Assembly: GCF_900101985.1 (NCBI RefSeq)
Contig: NZ_FNAR01000009.1
Location: 38,380 to 102,379, forward strand
Origin: Bhargavaea beijingensis
GTDB taxonomy: Bacteria; Bacillota; Bacilli; Bacillales_A; Planococcaceae
DNA: 64,000 nt
Direction: 5' to 3'
Position numbers and translations under genes: made by a program
Shown: piece after piece, positions 1 to 7,662 of the stretch
How the letters are laid out: each line of letters opens with the position of its first letter
How positions within the stretch are numbered: position 1 is the stretch's first letter
The notes under the pieces: generated by a model
The model's input: the letters and a program-made list of their open reading frames with translations, nothing else
What the model was told of the DNA's origin: nothing
Database searches by the model: none

Positions 1-305
1 TCGACGGAAGGATGTTCGCCCGCTGTCACAATGAGGTGATTGCCATAATGACGACGGGCTTTTGCCAGCGAGATGATCGAAAGAAGATTACTTTCCGTCC
101 CGCCTGACGTGAAATAAATCCCCCTGGCGTCTGCACCTATCTGAAGCGCCAAGTCTTCCCTTGCATGGTCGAGGATGTATTTTGCCTCTCCGCCAGAGTC
201 ATGCAGGCTGCTCGCATTCCCGAAACATCTGACGGAAAGTTGATTGAACACATCCAATGACTGTTTCGAAATGGGCGTGCTGGCTGCAAAGTCAAAGTAT
301 CTCAT
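1..305 (-). CDS. nifS: NifS-type cysteine desulfurase (N-terminal part, cut by window edge)
   Basis: Encodes the first ~101 residues of a PLP-dependent cysteine desulfurase, which would supply sulfur for the NadA [4Fe-4S] cluster. Visible are the N-terminal FDFAAST segment, the family motif TSGGTESN (residues 66-73) and GEHPSV (95-101) with the conserved PLP-stacking His. The ATG at 305 is the only start fitting the family N-terminus. It is divergent from nadC-nadA, as nifS is divergent from nadBCA in B. subtilis, which supports the NAD-linked paralogue rather than IscS/SufS. The catalytic Lys and Cys lie outside the window. Confidence 0.9.
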   Translation of the reverse strand, partial: MRYFDFAASTPISKQSLDVFNQLSVRCFGNASSLHDSGGEAKYILDHAREDLALQIGADARGIYFTSGGTESNLLSIISLAKARRHYGNHLIVTAGEHPSV

Positions 306-337
306 GATGGCATCCCCCCTATTATGCTAGATTCATC

Positions 338-377
338 TTGTCACATTGGTTTACATGTGTAAAGATACCTGTATACC
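338..377. promoter_or_regulatory. Divergent nifS/nadC control region with NiaR (NadR)-type palindrome
   Basis: The 100-bp gap between nifS and nadC contains TTTACATGTGTAAA (350-363), an inverted repeat TTTACA-N2-TGTAAA, followed by partial copies (GATACCTGTATAC, 364-376). In B. subtilis the nicotinate-responsive repressor NadR/YrxA (NiaR) binds this same nifS-nad intergenic region, so an operator function is inferred from position and symmetry. TTTACA with TATACC 16 bp downstream (372-377) could serve as the nadC promoter. Confidence 0.6.
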
Positions 378-406
378 AAAAATAAGAGCAAAGGAGGCAA
401 CAGGCA

Positions 407-1279
407 ATGAATCTCATCAAACTGCGCGGCATGTTAGAGCAGTTCTACATAGAAGATATCGGGGACGGAGACCTATCCTCCGAATCCTTGTTTCCGGAAG
501 AACTGATCGGCCGCCTGGAAATCAAAGCCAAACAGGAAGGCATCTTTTGCGGCGCACACGTGGTCCGGGAAGGACTGGCTGTGATCGATCCCACCATCGA
601 AGTGAAGTTGGATGTCGGGGATGGTGAGGCCATTGCAGCCGGAGATCGGATTGCGGTTGCAAACGGACCTATTATCAGTCTATTGAAAAGCGAACGGGTT
701 ATCTTGAACCTTTTGCAAAGAATGAGCGGGATTGCGACGGAGACACATCAGATGGTCCGCAAGTTGGAAGGCACATCTGCCCGCGTCTGCGATACGCGGA
801 AGACGATGCCCGGATTGCGGATGCTGGACAAATACGCAGTCAGGACAGGAGGCGGAGTCAATCATCGCCGGGGATTATTCGATGCCGTCATGCTGAAGGA
901 TAATCATATTGCGTTTGCAGGCGGTTCGATTAAAGCGGCGGTGGAAACCGTAAGGGCTGCGGTCGGACAGACAGTCAAAATCGAAGTGGAAATCGAAAAC
1001 CCGGAACAATTAAAAGAAGCGATTGCCGCTGAAGCTGACATCATCATGTTCGATAATTGTTCCCCCGAAACGATCAGAGATTGGATCGGACTTGTTCCCG
1101 AGTCGATCACGACGGAAGCATCCGGCAACATCACAGCTGAAAACATCCGCCAATTTGCCGAAACGGGTGTCGACTTTATTTCTTTGGGAATAATCACTCA
1201 TTCCGTTCATGCCCTGGATTTCAGCGCGGCGGTAACAATCGTGGAAAAATGGAGGAACCCACATGTCATTCTTGAGTGA
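407..1279 (+). CDS. nadC: Nicotinate-nucleotide pyrophosphorylase (quinolinate phosphoribosyltransferase)
   Basis: Converts quinolinate and PRPP to nicotinate mononucleotide, CO2 and PPi in cytosolic de novo NAD synthesis. The 290-residue length is typical. Characteristic residues include R105, TRKTMPGLR (130-138), K142, GGGVNHR (148-154) and MLKDNH (162-167), which form the phosphoribosyl/quinolinate site, then the barrel strands EVEIEN and IMFDN. A strong AAAGGAGG lies 9 bp before the ATG. Its 3' end overlaps nadA by 17 bp, indicating translational coupling. In B. subtilis nadB precedes it; here it is the first gene after the operator. Confidence 0.97.
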   Translation: MNLIKLRGMLEQFYIEDIGDGDLSSESLFPEELIGRLEIKAKQEGIFCGAHVVREGLAVIDPTIEVKLDVGDGEAIAAGDRIAVANGPIISLLKSERVILNLLQRMSGIATETHQMVRKLEGTSARVCDTRKTMPGLRMLDKYAVRTGGGVNHRRGLFDAVMLKDNHIAFAGGSIKAAVETVRAAVGQTVKIEVEIENPEQLKEAIAAEADIIMFDNCSPETIRDWIGLVPESITTEASGNITAENIRQFAETGVDFISLGIITHSVHALDFSAAVTIVEKWRNPHVILE

Positions 1280-2369
1280 ACTCGTAAACAATACAAGCGG
1301 ATTACTGCCTGATGAGTACAGGCAAATGAGCACGGAAGAGATGGAGAGCCGAATCCGTGCAATCAAAAAGAAAATGGGCAGCAAACTGTTTATGCCCGGA
1401 CACCACTATCAAAAAGATGAAGTGATCCAGTTTGCCGATGCCACCGGGGACTCTCTTCAGCTGGCTCAACTTTGTGCAGAGAACGAAGCTGAACATATCG
1501 TATTTTGCGGCGTCCACTTTATGGCGGAAACGGCAGACATCCTTACAAGCCGGGATCAAACCGTTTATCTGCCGGATATGAGGGCCGGCTGCTCCATGGC
1601 GGATATGGCAGACATCTATCAAACGGAACGTGCATGGTCCGCTTTAAACGGATTATTCGGTGACACCATCGTGCCGTTGACGTATGTCAACTCCACAGCA
1701 GCGATAAAAGCCTTTGTCGGAAGACATAACGGAGCGACAGTGACGTCTTCAAACGCACGTACCATGGTGGAGTGGGCGCTGACGTTAAGAGAACGCATTT
1801 TGTTTTTGCCTGATCAGCATCTTGGGAGAAACACCGCATTTGATGTCGGAATCCCACTGGAACAGATGGCTGTGTGGAATCCGATCACGGATGAGCTTGA
1901 ATACGAAGGTCCGTTGGAGGAGATTAAAGTGATTTTGTGGAAAGGGCATTGCTCCGTCCACGAAAACTTCACAGTGCAGAATATAGCCGAAGTACGGGAA
2001 CGTGATCCGGTAATGCGCATTATCGTGCATCCGGAATGTTCCCGGGAGGTCGTTGAATTATCAGATGAGGCAGGATCGACCAAATACATAATCGATGCGA
2101 TTGAAAAGGCGGAACCAGGAAGCAAATGGGCAGTCGGAACAGAAATGAATTTGGTGAACCGCCTGATCGCCCATCATCCTGATAAAGAAATCATCTCTCT
2201 GAACCCGCACATGTGTCCGTGCCTCACGATGAATCGGATTGATTTGCCGCACTTATTATGGAGTCTTGAGGGCATTGAGAAGGGCGCAGGAATGAATCAG
2301 ATCAAAGTGGACGGACAAACATCAGCCGATGCGCATATGGCGCTTGATCGGATGCTGGAAAGAGCATGA
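1263..2369 (+). CDS. nadA: Quinolinate synthase NadA (4Fe-4S)
   Basis: Condenses iminoaspartate with dihydroxyacetone phosphate to quinolinate. The 368-residue length and the cluster ligands match the B. subtilis long form: C110 (AGCSMADM), C230 (GHCSVHEN) and C320 in MCPC, with C318 beside it giving the CxC pair known as a redox disulfide. The substrate motif GHHYQKDEV is at 46-54. It starts inside nadC with TGGAGGA just upstream, so the pair is co-translated. A bidirectional terminator follows. Its substrate enzyme NadB is not encoded in this window. Confidence 0.97.
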   Translation: MSFLSELVNNTSGLLPDEYRQMSTEEMESRIRAIKKKMGSKLFMPGHHYQKDEVIQFADATGDSLQLAQLCAENEAEHIVFCGVHFMAETADILTSRDQTVYLPDMRAGCSMADMADIYQTERAWSALNGLFGDTIVPLTYVNSTAAIKAFVGRHNGATVTSSNARTMVEWALTLRERILFLPDQHLGRNTAFDVGIPLEQMAVWNPITDELEYEGPLEEIKVILWKGHCSVHENFTVQNIAEVRERDPVMRIIVHPECSREVVELSDEAGSTKYIIDAIEKAEPGSKWAVGTEMNLVNRLIAHHPDKEIISLNPHMCPCLTMNRIDLPHLLWSLEGIEKGAGMNQIKVDGQTSADAHMALDRMLERA

Positions 2370-2388
2370 ACAACCATCAGCAAAACGC

Positions 2389-2427
2389 AAAAAGCCGGCA
2401 AGGGACCTTCCCTCTGCCCGGCTTTTT
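2389..2427. terminator. Bidirectional terminator between nadA and thiF
   Basis: AAAAAGCCGG and CCGGCTTTTT form a 10-bp perfect stem separated by 19 bases. The A-run and T-run let it end both the nadA (+) and thiF (-) transcripts. Confidence 0.9.
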
Positions 2428-2443
2428 AAATCTGTATGTCTGT

Positions 2444-3460
2444 TTATCCGACCAGCTCCGATGCAATCTTCTCTGCGGTCGTAATGCTTTTCGTGCCATG
2501 GACCAGCATCCTGCCGTCATGGAACAAAACAATGCGGTGACCGTGATACTCGCATGCCACGAGATAAGGGTTATGGACAAGATTGGAGACCACCTTCCTG
2601 ACCGACTGCACGAATAAAGGCAGTTCCAATCTTTTGTTTCGCGGCCAGCTCAACTGGACGGTGTCCCTGCCGCAAAGTACCGCCGGCCGGATGGAAGAGC
2701 CAAGTGTGAGAAAAGGGTAACTTGCATGTTCGGAACAGCTTGGACAGTCGCTCTTTTTCAATCCGCTTACGTCAATGGACGACCGCTCCCCTGTCCACAT
2801 ATCGGCAGACTCGAGCTTCGGCTCCATTTCGCCCGTGGCCAGGTACTTGAGCACCCCGGCTGCTTGCCTGGCGGCTGTTGTCACCACGGCCGGGCTGATG
2901 ATGCCTGCCGTATCGCATGTCATTGTCTGCGCCGGCAACGTTTCCAACAGGCAGTGCAGGCAAGGCTGCTGTGTCTGAACGCCGAACGGAAACGTCAGGC
3001 CATAGCTGCCTACGCATGCTCCCATGAAAAAAGGAAGGCCCATCTTACATGCCGCATCATTGGCCAGCAGCCTGGTTTCCATATTGTCCGTCGCATCCAA
3101 CAGCACATCGTGCCCCGCGATCAGGCTCTGTATGTTTTCCGCCGTCACATCCGTTACGATGCCGCAGATCCGGACGTCGCTGTTGATGGCAGTCAGCCTT
3201 CTTTCCGCGCAAATGGCTTTTGGCAATCGTTCAGCGACATCCTGTTCCGTGTAAAGTTGCTGACGGTGCAGATTCGACCATTCCACATAATCCCTGTCGA
3301 CAATCGTGACTTTTCCGACTCCGGCACGAACAAGCATTTCCGCCCCCGATGAACCCAGAGCCCCCGCCCCCAAAATAAAGACTGCCGACTTTCCCAACCG
3401 TTCCTGTCCGTTTTTCCCGATCGGCATAAATAACTCCTGCCGGGAGTATTTGGAACTCAA
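2444..3460 (-). CDS. thiF: ThiF/MoeB-type adenylyltransferase
   Basis: Adenylates the C-terminal Gly-Gly of ThiS so that it can receive sulfur for the thiazole ring. It has an E1-like Rossmann domain with GAGALGS (31-37), D58 and NLHRQ (63-67), and two zinc CxxC pairs (C167/C170 and C239/C242). C182 is in the crossover-loop position used by family members. The 338 residues match Bacillus ThiF, with a C-terminal extension beyond E. coli ThiF. The ATG overlaps the thiG stop (ATGA). It is the last gene of the riboswitch-controlled operon. A MoeB role is possible in principle, but the neighbours favour thiamine. Confidence 0.92.
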   Translation of the reverse strand: MSSKYSRQELFMPIGKNGQERLGKSAVFILGAGALGSSGAEMLVRAGVGKVTIVDRDYVEWSNLHRQQLYTEQDVAERLPKAICAERRLTAINSDVRICGIVTDVTAENIQSLIAGHDVLLDATDNMETRLLANDAACKMGLPFFMGACVGSYGLTFPFGVQTQQPCLHCLLETLPAQTMTCDTAGIISPAVVTTAARQAAGVLKYLATGEMEPKLESADMWTGERSSIDVSGLKKSDCPSCSEHASYPFLTLGSSIRPAVLCGRDTVQLSWPRNKRLELPLFVQSVRKVVSNLVHNPYLVACEYHGHRIVLFHDGRMLVHGTKSITTAEKIASELVG

Positions 3461-4224
3461 TTTGGAACAAGCCCTTCCATCGGACTGCTGGCGACGCCAT
3501 AGTCCCTTACCGGCATCCGCCCCGCTTCAAACCCGAGCCTGCCTGCCTCTATCGCGAGTTTCATCGCCTTTGCCATCTTGACCGGATCTGCGGCTTCAGA
3601 CACAGCCGTGTTCAATAAGATCCCATCAGCGCCCAGTTCCATTGCATATGCCGCGTCTTTCGGCGAACCGATCCCTGCGTCGATGATGACCGGAACATCG
3701 GATTGTTCGATGATCAATGACAAATTGAGCGGATTGATCAGTCCGCGGCCCGAACCGATCGGTGAAGCACCGGGCATGACAGCATGAGCCCCCAATTCGC
3801 ATAACCTTCGGGCCAGGACCACATCATCCGACGTATAAGGGAGCACAATGAAGCCTTCTTCCAGCAGCATTTCTGAGGCTCTGAGTGTCTCAATCGGGTC
3901 AGGCAGCAAAGAACGGTCACAGCCGATGATTTCGACCTTTACCATATCGCAAAGCCCTGATGCTTTAGCCAGCTTGGCGATTCTTACTGCTTCCTCCGCA
4001 GTTTTGGCGCCTGCTGTATTCGGCAGCAATGTATAAGCTGACAGGTCCAGCTGCTCCAGAAAGTTGGGCTGCGACGGCTCGAAAATGTTCATTCTCCTCA
4101 CTGCGAATGTCAGGATTTCCGTTCCTGACACTTTGACTGCTTCTTTCTGGATTTCAAAAGAAGGGTATTTTCCCGTTCCTAGCAGAAGTCTTGAACGAAA
4201 GGTTCGGTTTCCGATGGTGATCAT
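3457..4224 (-). CDS. thiG: Thiazole synthase ThiG
   Basis: Builds the thiazole phosphate moiety of thiamine from deoxyxylulose 5-phosphate, dehydroglycine and ThiS thiocarboxylate. It is a 255-residue TIM barrel. K96 in MVKVEII is the Schiff-base lysine (same number as in B. subtilis), followed by the GCDRSLLPD and [11 protein letters not shown] loops. The GGAGG that acts as its ribosome site lies inside the Gly-Gly-Gly codons ending thiS, so the two genes are tightly coupled, and its end overlaps thiF by 4 bp. Confidence 0.96.
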   Translation of the reverse strand: MITIGNRTFRSRLLLGTGKYPSFEIQKEAVKVSGTEILTFAVRRMNIFEPSQPNFLEQLDLSAYTLLPNTAGAKTAEEAVRIAKLAKASGLCDMVKVEIIGCDRSLLPDPIETLRASEMLLEEGFIVLPYTSDDVVLARRLCELGAHAVMPGASPIGSGRGLINPLNLSLIIEQSDVPVIIDAGIGSPKDAAYAMELGADGILLNTAVSEAADPVKMAKAMKLAIEAGRLGFEAGRMPVRDYGVASSPMEGLVPN

Positions 4225-4228
4225 ATGG

Positions 4229-4435
4229 TCATCCTCCTCCTACAAAATGGATAATTTCAATCTGGTCTTTATCGTTGACGGGCTCTTCATAAGCCCCTTT
4301 TGGCACAATCGACTGGTTTTTTTCAATCACGGCGATACGGTCGCTTAAGTCCAGGTGGTCCAACAATTGCCTGACCGTTCCTACGCCTTTTGGCACTTCA
4401 TACTTTTTTCCGTTCAGCTTGATCACTTTCTCCAT
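4229..4435 (-). CDS. thiS: Sulfur carrier protein ThiS
   Basis: A 68-residue ubiquitin-fold protein ending in VGGG. The C-terminal Gly-Gly is adenylated by ThiF and converted to a thiocarboxylate that donates sulfur to ThiG. Length and terminus are diagnostic. It begins 13 bp inside the end of tenI with AAAGGTGG 7 bp upstream. In B. subtilis thiO (glycine oxidase) lies between tenI and thiS; here they overlap directly. Confidence 0.95.
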   Translation of the reverse strand: MEKVIKLNGKKYEVPKGVGTVRQLLDHLDLSDRIAVIEKNQSIVPKGAYEEPVNDKDQIEIIHFVGGG

Positions 4436-5046
4436 GTGGATTCCACCTTTCCGCGGAACAATTGATCCCTGTAGGGAGCAACCGCTTCCTCCGCAGTGCT
4501 TTCACTGAAAATGGCCGACATCAGCGCGATACCAGCCAGGTCCGATTTTTCCAGAAGTGGCAGATGCTCGGGCCGGATTCCGCCGATTGCATAAATCGGG
4601 ATCGGGATCGCCTGTACCATCCTGAAAAGTTCATCAGTCCCCCTCGGGACCTTGCCCTGTTTTGATGCGGTCTGAAACAGATGGCCGTAGAGCAGCCAGT
4701 CGGCTCCGTGTGTATAGGCCATTTCCGCTTCCGCGAGAGAATGGACGGAACGGCCGAAGAGAAGTGAAGGGTATTGAAGTTTCAATTGGCCCAGCGGCAA
4801 ACCGTAGCCGGGAATCTGGACGCGCCGGATTCCGGTCATCACCGCGATATCCGGACGGTTATGAACAATGATTTTTTCTTCATCGCAGCCGGCTTCCTTC
4901 AGCCGGCGGATCGCTTCAACGATCTCCTTGTCCGTTTTCGTGGTTTCTCTCAGAATGAATGCATCAATCGCCGGCTCGACAAGAAGCAAAACATCCACAA
5001 GTTCCGGGATTCCCATCCTGCCGTTTGTCACCGCCCAAATCTCCAT
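4423..5046 (-). CDS. tenI: Thiazole tautomerase TenI
   Basis: A 207-residue ThiE-like TIM barrel. TenI isomerises the thiazole carboxylate tautomer made by ThiG before coupling. GHLFQTASKQG carries the His of the TenI active site, and GRSVHS and YAIGGI match the family. The ATG at 5046 has GGAGAGG upstream. A longer in-frame reading would run back through the TPP aptamer and terminator, so it is rejected. First gene of the thi operon. ThiE itself is the main alternative, but context and length favour TenI. Confidence 0.88.
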   Translation of the reverse strand: MEIWAVTNGRMGIPELVDVLLLVEPAIDAFILRETTKTDKEIVEAIRRLKEAGCDEEKIIVHNRPDIAVMTGIRRVQIPGYGLPLGQLKLQYPSLLFGRSVHSLAEAEMAYTHGADWLLYGHLFQTASKQGKVPRGTDELFRMVQAIPIPIYAIGGIRPEHLPLLEKSDLAGIALMSAIFSESTAEEAVAPYRDQLFRGKVESTWRK

Positions 5047-5070
5047 CGCGCCTCTCCTTTCGCCATAACG

Positions 5071-5103
5071 AAAAAGACCGCCTTCCCGTAAGGAAGCGGT
5101 CTT
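5071..5103 (-). terminator. Riboswitch-controlled terminator before tenI
   Basis: The RNA reads AAGACCGCTTCC-(loop)-GGAAGGCGGTCTT followed by U5, sitting between the TPP aptamer and the tenI start. This is the expected OFF-state expression platform. Confidence 0.9.
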
Positions 5104-5133
5104 GGAATTGCCGATACAAGAGCATAGCAAAAA

Positions 5134-5228
5134 GAGACGCCACTTCCCTACGCAAGTCCAAACCTGATCAGGTGATAAGGGTTTCGGAGTCACACTCGTC
5201 TCTCAGTCCTTTATAAGGATTCCCCTAA
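5134..5228 (-). promoter_or_regulatory. TPP riboswitch (THI box)
   Basis: On the minus strand it shows the conserved order GGGG...ACTGAGA...ACCCTT...ACCTGATCAGG...GCGTAGGGAAG, with P1 closed by AGGGGA and its partner. These are the pyrimidine-sensing CUGAGA and pyrophosphate-sensing ACCUGAUC arms. Thiamine pyrophosphate binding should favour the downstream terminator and switch off tenI-thiS-thiG-thiF. Confidence 0.96.
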
Positions 5229-5329
5229 TGGTCGCAACGTTATGAAATTTATAATGCATGAGTAGCATAACACATTATCGGAAAAATGAATACCTTCACT
5301 TGCTCCTTGGACTTTGCTGCCGGACAAAA

Positions 5330-5388
5330 AAGCTTCCCGGCGCCAGAAGGCCGTAACATGGTACGGTCATCTGAACGACAGGAAGCTT
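5330..5388 (-). terminator. Large branched terminator of the tRNA-Arg transcript
   Basis: In RNA sense AAGCTTCC pairs with GGAAGCTT followed by U6. The loop is itself structured by CAGA/TCTG and CCGTA/TACGG helices nested in order. It lies 30 bp past the tRNA 3' end and has no ORF, so it is best read as the tRNA terminator. Confidence 0.75.
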
Positions 5389-5417
5389 GTATCAGGGGCA
5401 GACTTGCCCTTCTATTA

Positions 5418-5491
5418 CGTCCCAGGAGGGATTCGAACCCCCGACCGACAGCTTAGAAGGCTGTTGCTCTATCCTGCTGAGCTACTGGGAC
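5418..5491 (-). tRNA. tRNA-Arg (anticodon UCU)
   Basis: The cloverleaf folds fully: acceptor GTCCCAG/CTGGGAC, D arm with AGCTCAGCAGGATAGAGC, anticodon stem ACAGC/GCTGT enclosing CTTCTAA (anticodon TCT, reading AGA/AGG), and T arm with GGTTCGAATCC. Position 73 is G. No CCA is encoded, so CCA must be added post-transcriptionally. It stands alone rather than in a tRNA cluster. Confidence 0.96.
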
Positions 5492-5549
5492 AAGGCAACC
5501 ATGCGGCTGCACAAGACAAAGATAATTATAGGTTCCCCGGTCCCCAAAG

Positions 5550-6071
5550 TCAACGGCTTTTCGGAAAATCAGGGAAATCAGCCGAATCCGCCTCTGTCGC
5601 ATCTGTGTTCAAGAAACGAACGGACACACCTGCCGCCGTTTTTTCGATCACCGCGTAGGTGGCCGGACGGCCGGGCGGCGGCCTGTGCGTACTCCCCGGG
5701 TTCACAAACAAGATTCCTTCGTGAACTTCGGCCCCGTAAAGATGGGTGTGGCCGAACAGGACGATATCCGCCCCGGCCTCCTCTGCCCTGTATCGAAGAG
5801 GCAGCAGGCCCGTCTTCACTTGGTCCAGATGGCCATGTGTCACAAGGACCCGAAAACTGCCCGCCGACAGCATCAGGTACTCGGGCAGCCCGTCCGGGTC
5901 GCAGTTGCCTTTTACAGCGACCATCTCTCCAAGAAGTGCATCTTCCGCCGAAAGCTCGCTGTCTCCGCAATGGATAAGGTAATCCGATTCCGACTGCTCG
6001 TCCTTGAACTGCCGGATCGTCTCCTTGTCGCCGTGCGAATCACTCATCACCGCAATGCGCCAGTTTGTCAT
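5550..6071 (-). CDS. ysnB: YsnB/YfcE-family metallophosphoesterase
   Basis: A 173-residue small metallophosphodiesterase. Metal ligands are visible in order: DSHGD (10-14), HCGD, KGNCD, THGH and FGHTH. The substrate in Bacillus is not firmly established; E. coli YfcE hydrolyses model phosphodiesters. It overlaps the upstream ysnA by 4 bp, as in B. subtilis rph-ysnA-ysnB. Confidence 0.9.
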   Translation of the reverse strand: MTNWRIAVMSDSHGDKETIRQFKDEQSESDYLIHCGDSELSAEDALLGEMVAVKGNCDPDGLPEYLMLSAGSFRVLVTHGHLDQVKTGLLPLRYRAEEAGADIVLFGHTHLYGAEVHEGILFVNPGSTHRPPPGRPATYAVIEKTAAGVSVRFLNTDATEADSADFPDFPKSR

Positions 6072-6673
6072 TGGTTTTCCCCGAACAGTTCTCCCGCCTG
6101 TTCCTCAAGGCTCCTGATCGCTTCCCCCCGGTGGGACACGACCGCTTTCTCCTCAGGGGTCAGTTGCGCCATTGTCCGTTCTTCCCTGGGAACGTAAAAG
6201 ACGGGATCATAGCCGAAGCCGTTTTCCCCTGCAGGTGTCCTCAGAATGCGCCCTTCGCATGTCCCCTCGAAAAACTGCGTTTCGGCTCCTGGTGCAGCGA
6301 TGGCGAGCACACACACAAATCGGGCAGTGCGTTCCTCGTCCGGCACACCGGATAGATCCGCAAGCAGCTTTTCAATATTGCGCTCGTCCGTTGCCCCTTC
6401 GCCGCTGTAGCGCGCGGAATAGACACCCGGTTTTCCGTCCAACGCATCCACCGCAAGTCCGCTGTCATCGGCAATCACCATTTTCCCAAGCCTTTTTGAC
6501 ACCGTCTCTGCTTTCAGTGCCGCATTTTCCCTGAATGTCGTGCCCGTTTCCTCGATTTCCAAGTCAGGCGCCACATCGAACAGGGTGAGAACCTTGATGC
6601 CATAGGGCGACAAAAGTGCCTCAAAGTCTTTCGCCTTGCCCCGGTTTTTCGTTGCAATGATCACTTCATTCAT
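6068..6673 (-). CDS. rdgB: XTP/dITP diphosphatase (RdgB/HAM1 family)
   Basis: Removes deaminated purine nucleotides (dITP, XTP) from the pool. The 201 residues begin with the family motif ATKNRGK (7-13) and carry DDSGLAVDAL, PGVYSARY, GFGYDPVF and SHRGEA, all substrate-pocket signatures. GGAGAAGG precedes the ATG. In B. subtilis rph lies immediately upstream; here the upstream neighbour is a MarR gene and its terminator. Confidence 0.95.
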   Translation of the reverse strand: MNEVIIATKNRGKAKDFEALLSPYGIKVLTLFDVAPDLEIEETGTTFRENAALKAETVSKRLGKMVIADDSGLAVDALDGKPGVYSARYSGEGATDERNIEKLLADLSGVPDEERTARFVCVLAIAAPGAETQFFEGTCEGRILRTPAGENGFGYDPVFYVPREERTMAQLTPEEKAVVSHRGEAIRSLEEQAGELFGENQ

Positions 6674-6737
6674 CTGTACCTTCTCCTTCCGCCCGGCAAT
6701 TGCCGTCTCATCGTATCATAACCGTTTCAGGACGGCG

Positions 6738-6765
6738 AAAAACCCGAAGCGCTTCCTGCTCCGGG
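6738..6765 (-). terminator. Terminator of the MarR-family gene
   Basis: CCCGGAGC pairs with GCTTCGGG (8 bp including one G-U), loop AGGAAGC, followed by U5 on the minus strand. Confidence 0.8.
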
Positions 6766-6785
6766 CTTCAACAGCCAGCCAATGG

Positions 6786-7283
6786 TCATTTCTCGGCATT
6801 CTTCAGTTCCATCCTTCTCTTCCTGCCTTCCTTCATGCCGCTGTGCAGTTTGGACAGCATTTCGGAAAGCCGGACGACTTCTTCCGCTGAAAAATCGGAC
6901 AGCACAGCCTGAAGGTCCTTCTGCCGCTTCCTGATGACCTCCTGGATGATGCGCTCCCCGTCCTCGAGAAGATGGATCCGGACGACCCGCCTATCCTGTT
7001 CGTCACGCACCCGCTTTACAAGACGGTTTTTTTCCATTCTGTCAACGAGGTCAGTCGTCGTCGAAAAGGCCAGGTACATCTTATTGGATAAGTCGCCGAT
7101 CGTCATGTCGCCCAGTTCGAGCAACCATTGCAGTGCCACGAACTGTGGCGGAGTGATCGGATAATTGTCGAGAATCTCCCGTCCGCTCTGTTTGATCAGT
7201 CCAGAGATGTGACGCAGCTCCTTTTCGACGAAGGCGATGTCTTCCCCGTTATGCTGCAGGTCCTCTCCGTTCAAGCCAGCCAT
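6786..7283 (-). CDS. MarR-family transcriptional regulator (YsmB-like)
   Basis: 165 residues with a winged helix: the recognition segment MTIGDLSNKMYLAFSTTTDLVDRMEKNRLV is followed by the wing VRDEQDRRVVRIHL (~residues 70-110), flanked by dimerisation helices. In B. subtilis the MarR gene ysmB follows gerE in the same place. A 10-bp-arm inverted repeat directly upstream (7298-7334) suggests autoregulation. The ligand and targets cannot be read from sequence. Confidence 0.88.
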   Translation of the reverse strand: MAGLNGEDLQHNGEDIAFVEKELRHISGLIKQSGREILDNYPITPPQFVALQWLLELGDMTIGDLSNKMYLAFSTTTDLVDRMEKNRLVKRVRDEQDRRVVRIHLLEDGERIIQEVIRKRQKDLQAVLSDFSAEEVVRLSEMLSKLHSGMKEGRKRRMELKNAEK

Positions 7284-7297
7284 TAACTCACCACTCC

Positions 7298-7334
7298 CGA
7301 AACCGTTTGAATAGTTATATTGTGAACGGTTTCG
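7298..7334. promoter_or_regulatory. Palindromic operator upstream of the MarR gene
   Basis: CGAAACCGTT and AACGGTTTCG form perfect 10-bp inverted arms around a 17-bp AT-rich centre, ending 15 bp before the MarR start codon. No T-run follows, so an operator fits better than a terminator. Confidence 0.6.
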
Positions 7335-7353
7335 TGCGGAATGGCAAGTTTAT

Positions 7354-7578
7354 TTAGTCAAGCGAGAGTTCCGATAGCCGGAGAAGCTCGACGATTGCCT
7401 GAGCGCGTCCGGATACCCCAAGTTTCTGAATGGTGTTCGAAATATGATTCCGGACGGTCTTTTCGCTGATTCCCAGCCTGGCTGCAATTTCTTTCGTTGT
7501 CTGATCTTTCACCAGCAGCTGGAAAATTTCTCTTTCCCTTCCGGTAAGCAATGAACGATGATGCAGCTCATCCGCCAC
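7354..7578 (-). CDS. gerE: Spore-coat transcription regulator GerE
   Basis: A 74-residue stand-alone LuxR-type HTH, the same length as B. subtilis GerE. It has LTGREREIFQLLVKDQTTKEIA and the recognition helix SEKTVRNHISN (residues ~39-49). GerE acts in the mother cell late in sporulation, modulating sigma-K genes for coat proteins. It starts at GTG 7578 with GGAGG 8 bp upstream. A sigma-K-like promoter precedes it and its neighbours (ysmA, MarR, sdh) match B. subtilis. Strong evidence of a sporulation programme. Confidence 0.95.
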   Translation of the reverse strand: MADELHHRSLLTGREREIFQLLVKDQTTKEIAARLGISEKTVRNHISNTIQKLGVSGRAQAIVELLRLSELSLD

Positions 7579-7607
7579 GTAGCGCCCCTCCCCTCAACTC
7601 TTCATCG

Positions 7608-7636
7608 TAGAGTATGAAGGAACGGGTCCGGCGGTG
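7608..7636 (-). promoter_or_regulatory. Sigma-K-type promoter of gerE
   Basis: On the minus strand CACC (-35, consensus mACm), a 16-bp gap and CATACTCTA (-10, consensus CATAnnnTA) lie ~30-60 bp upstream of gerE. B. subtilis gerE is transcribed by sigma-K. Confidence 0.7.
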
Positions 7637-7662
7637 ACGGCATTTGCCCGGCATTCAAAGGT

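Noticed and set aside
4423..5193. Longer tenI reading starting at 5193
   Set aside because: The extra codons translate the TPP aptamer and its terminator; the ATG at 5046 has a proper ribosome site and matches family length.
5314..5977. Plus-strand frames over the tRNA region encoding GFEPPTDSLEGC- and GGIRTPDRQLRR-like peptides
   Set aside because: These peptides are antisense translations of the tRNA-Arg T and anticodon arms, a familiar source of spurious genes.
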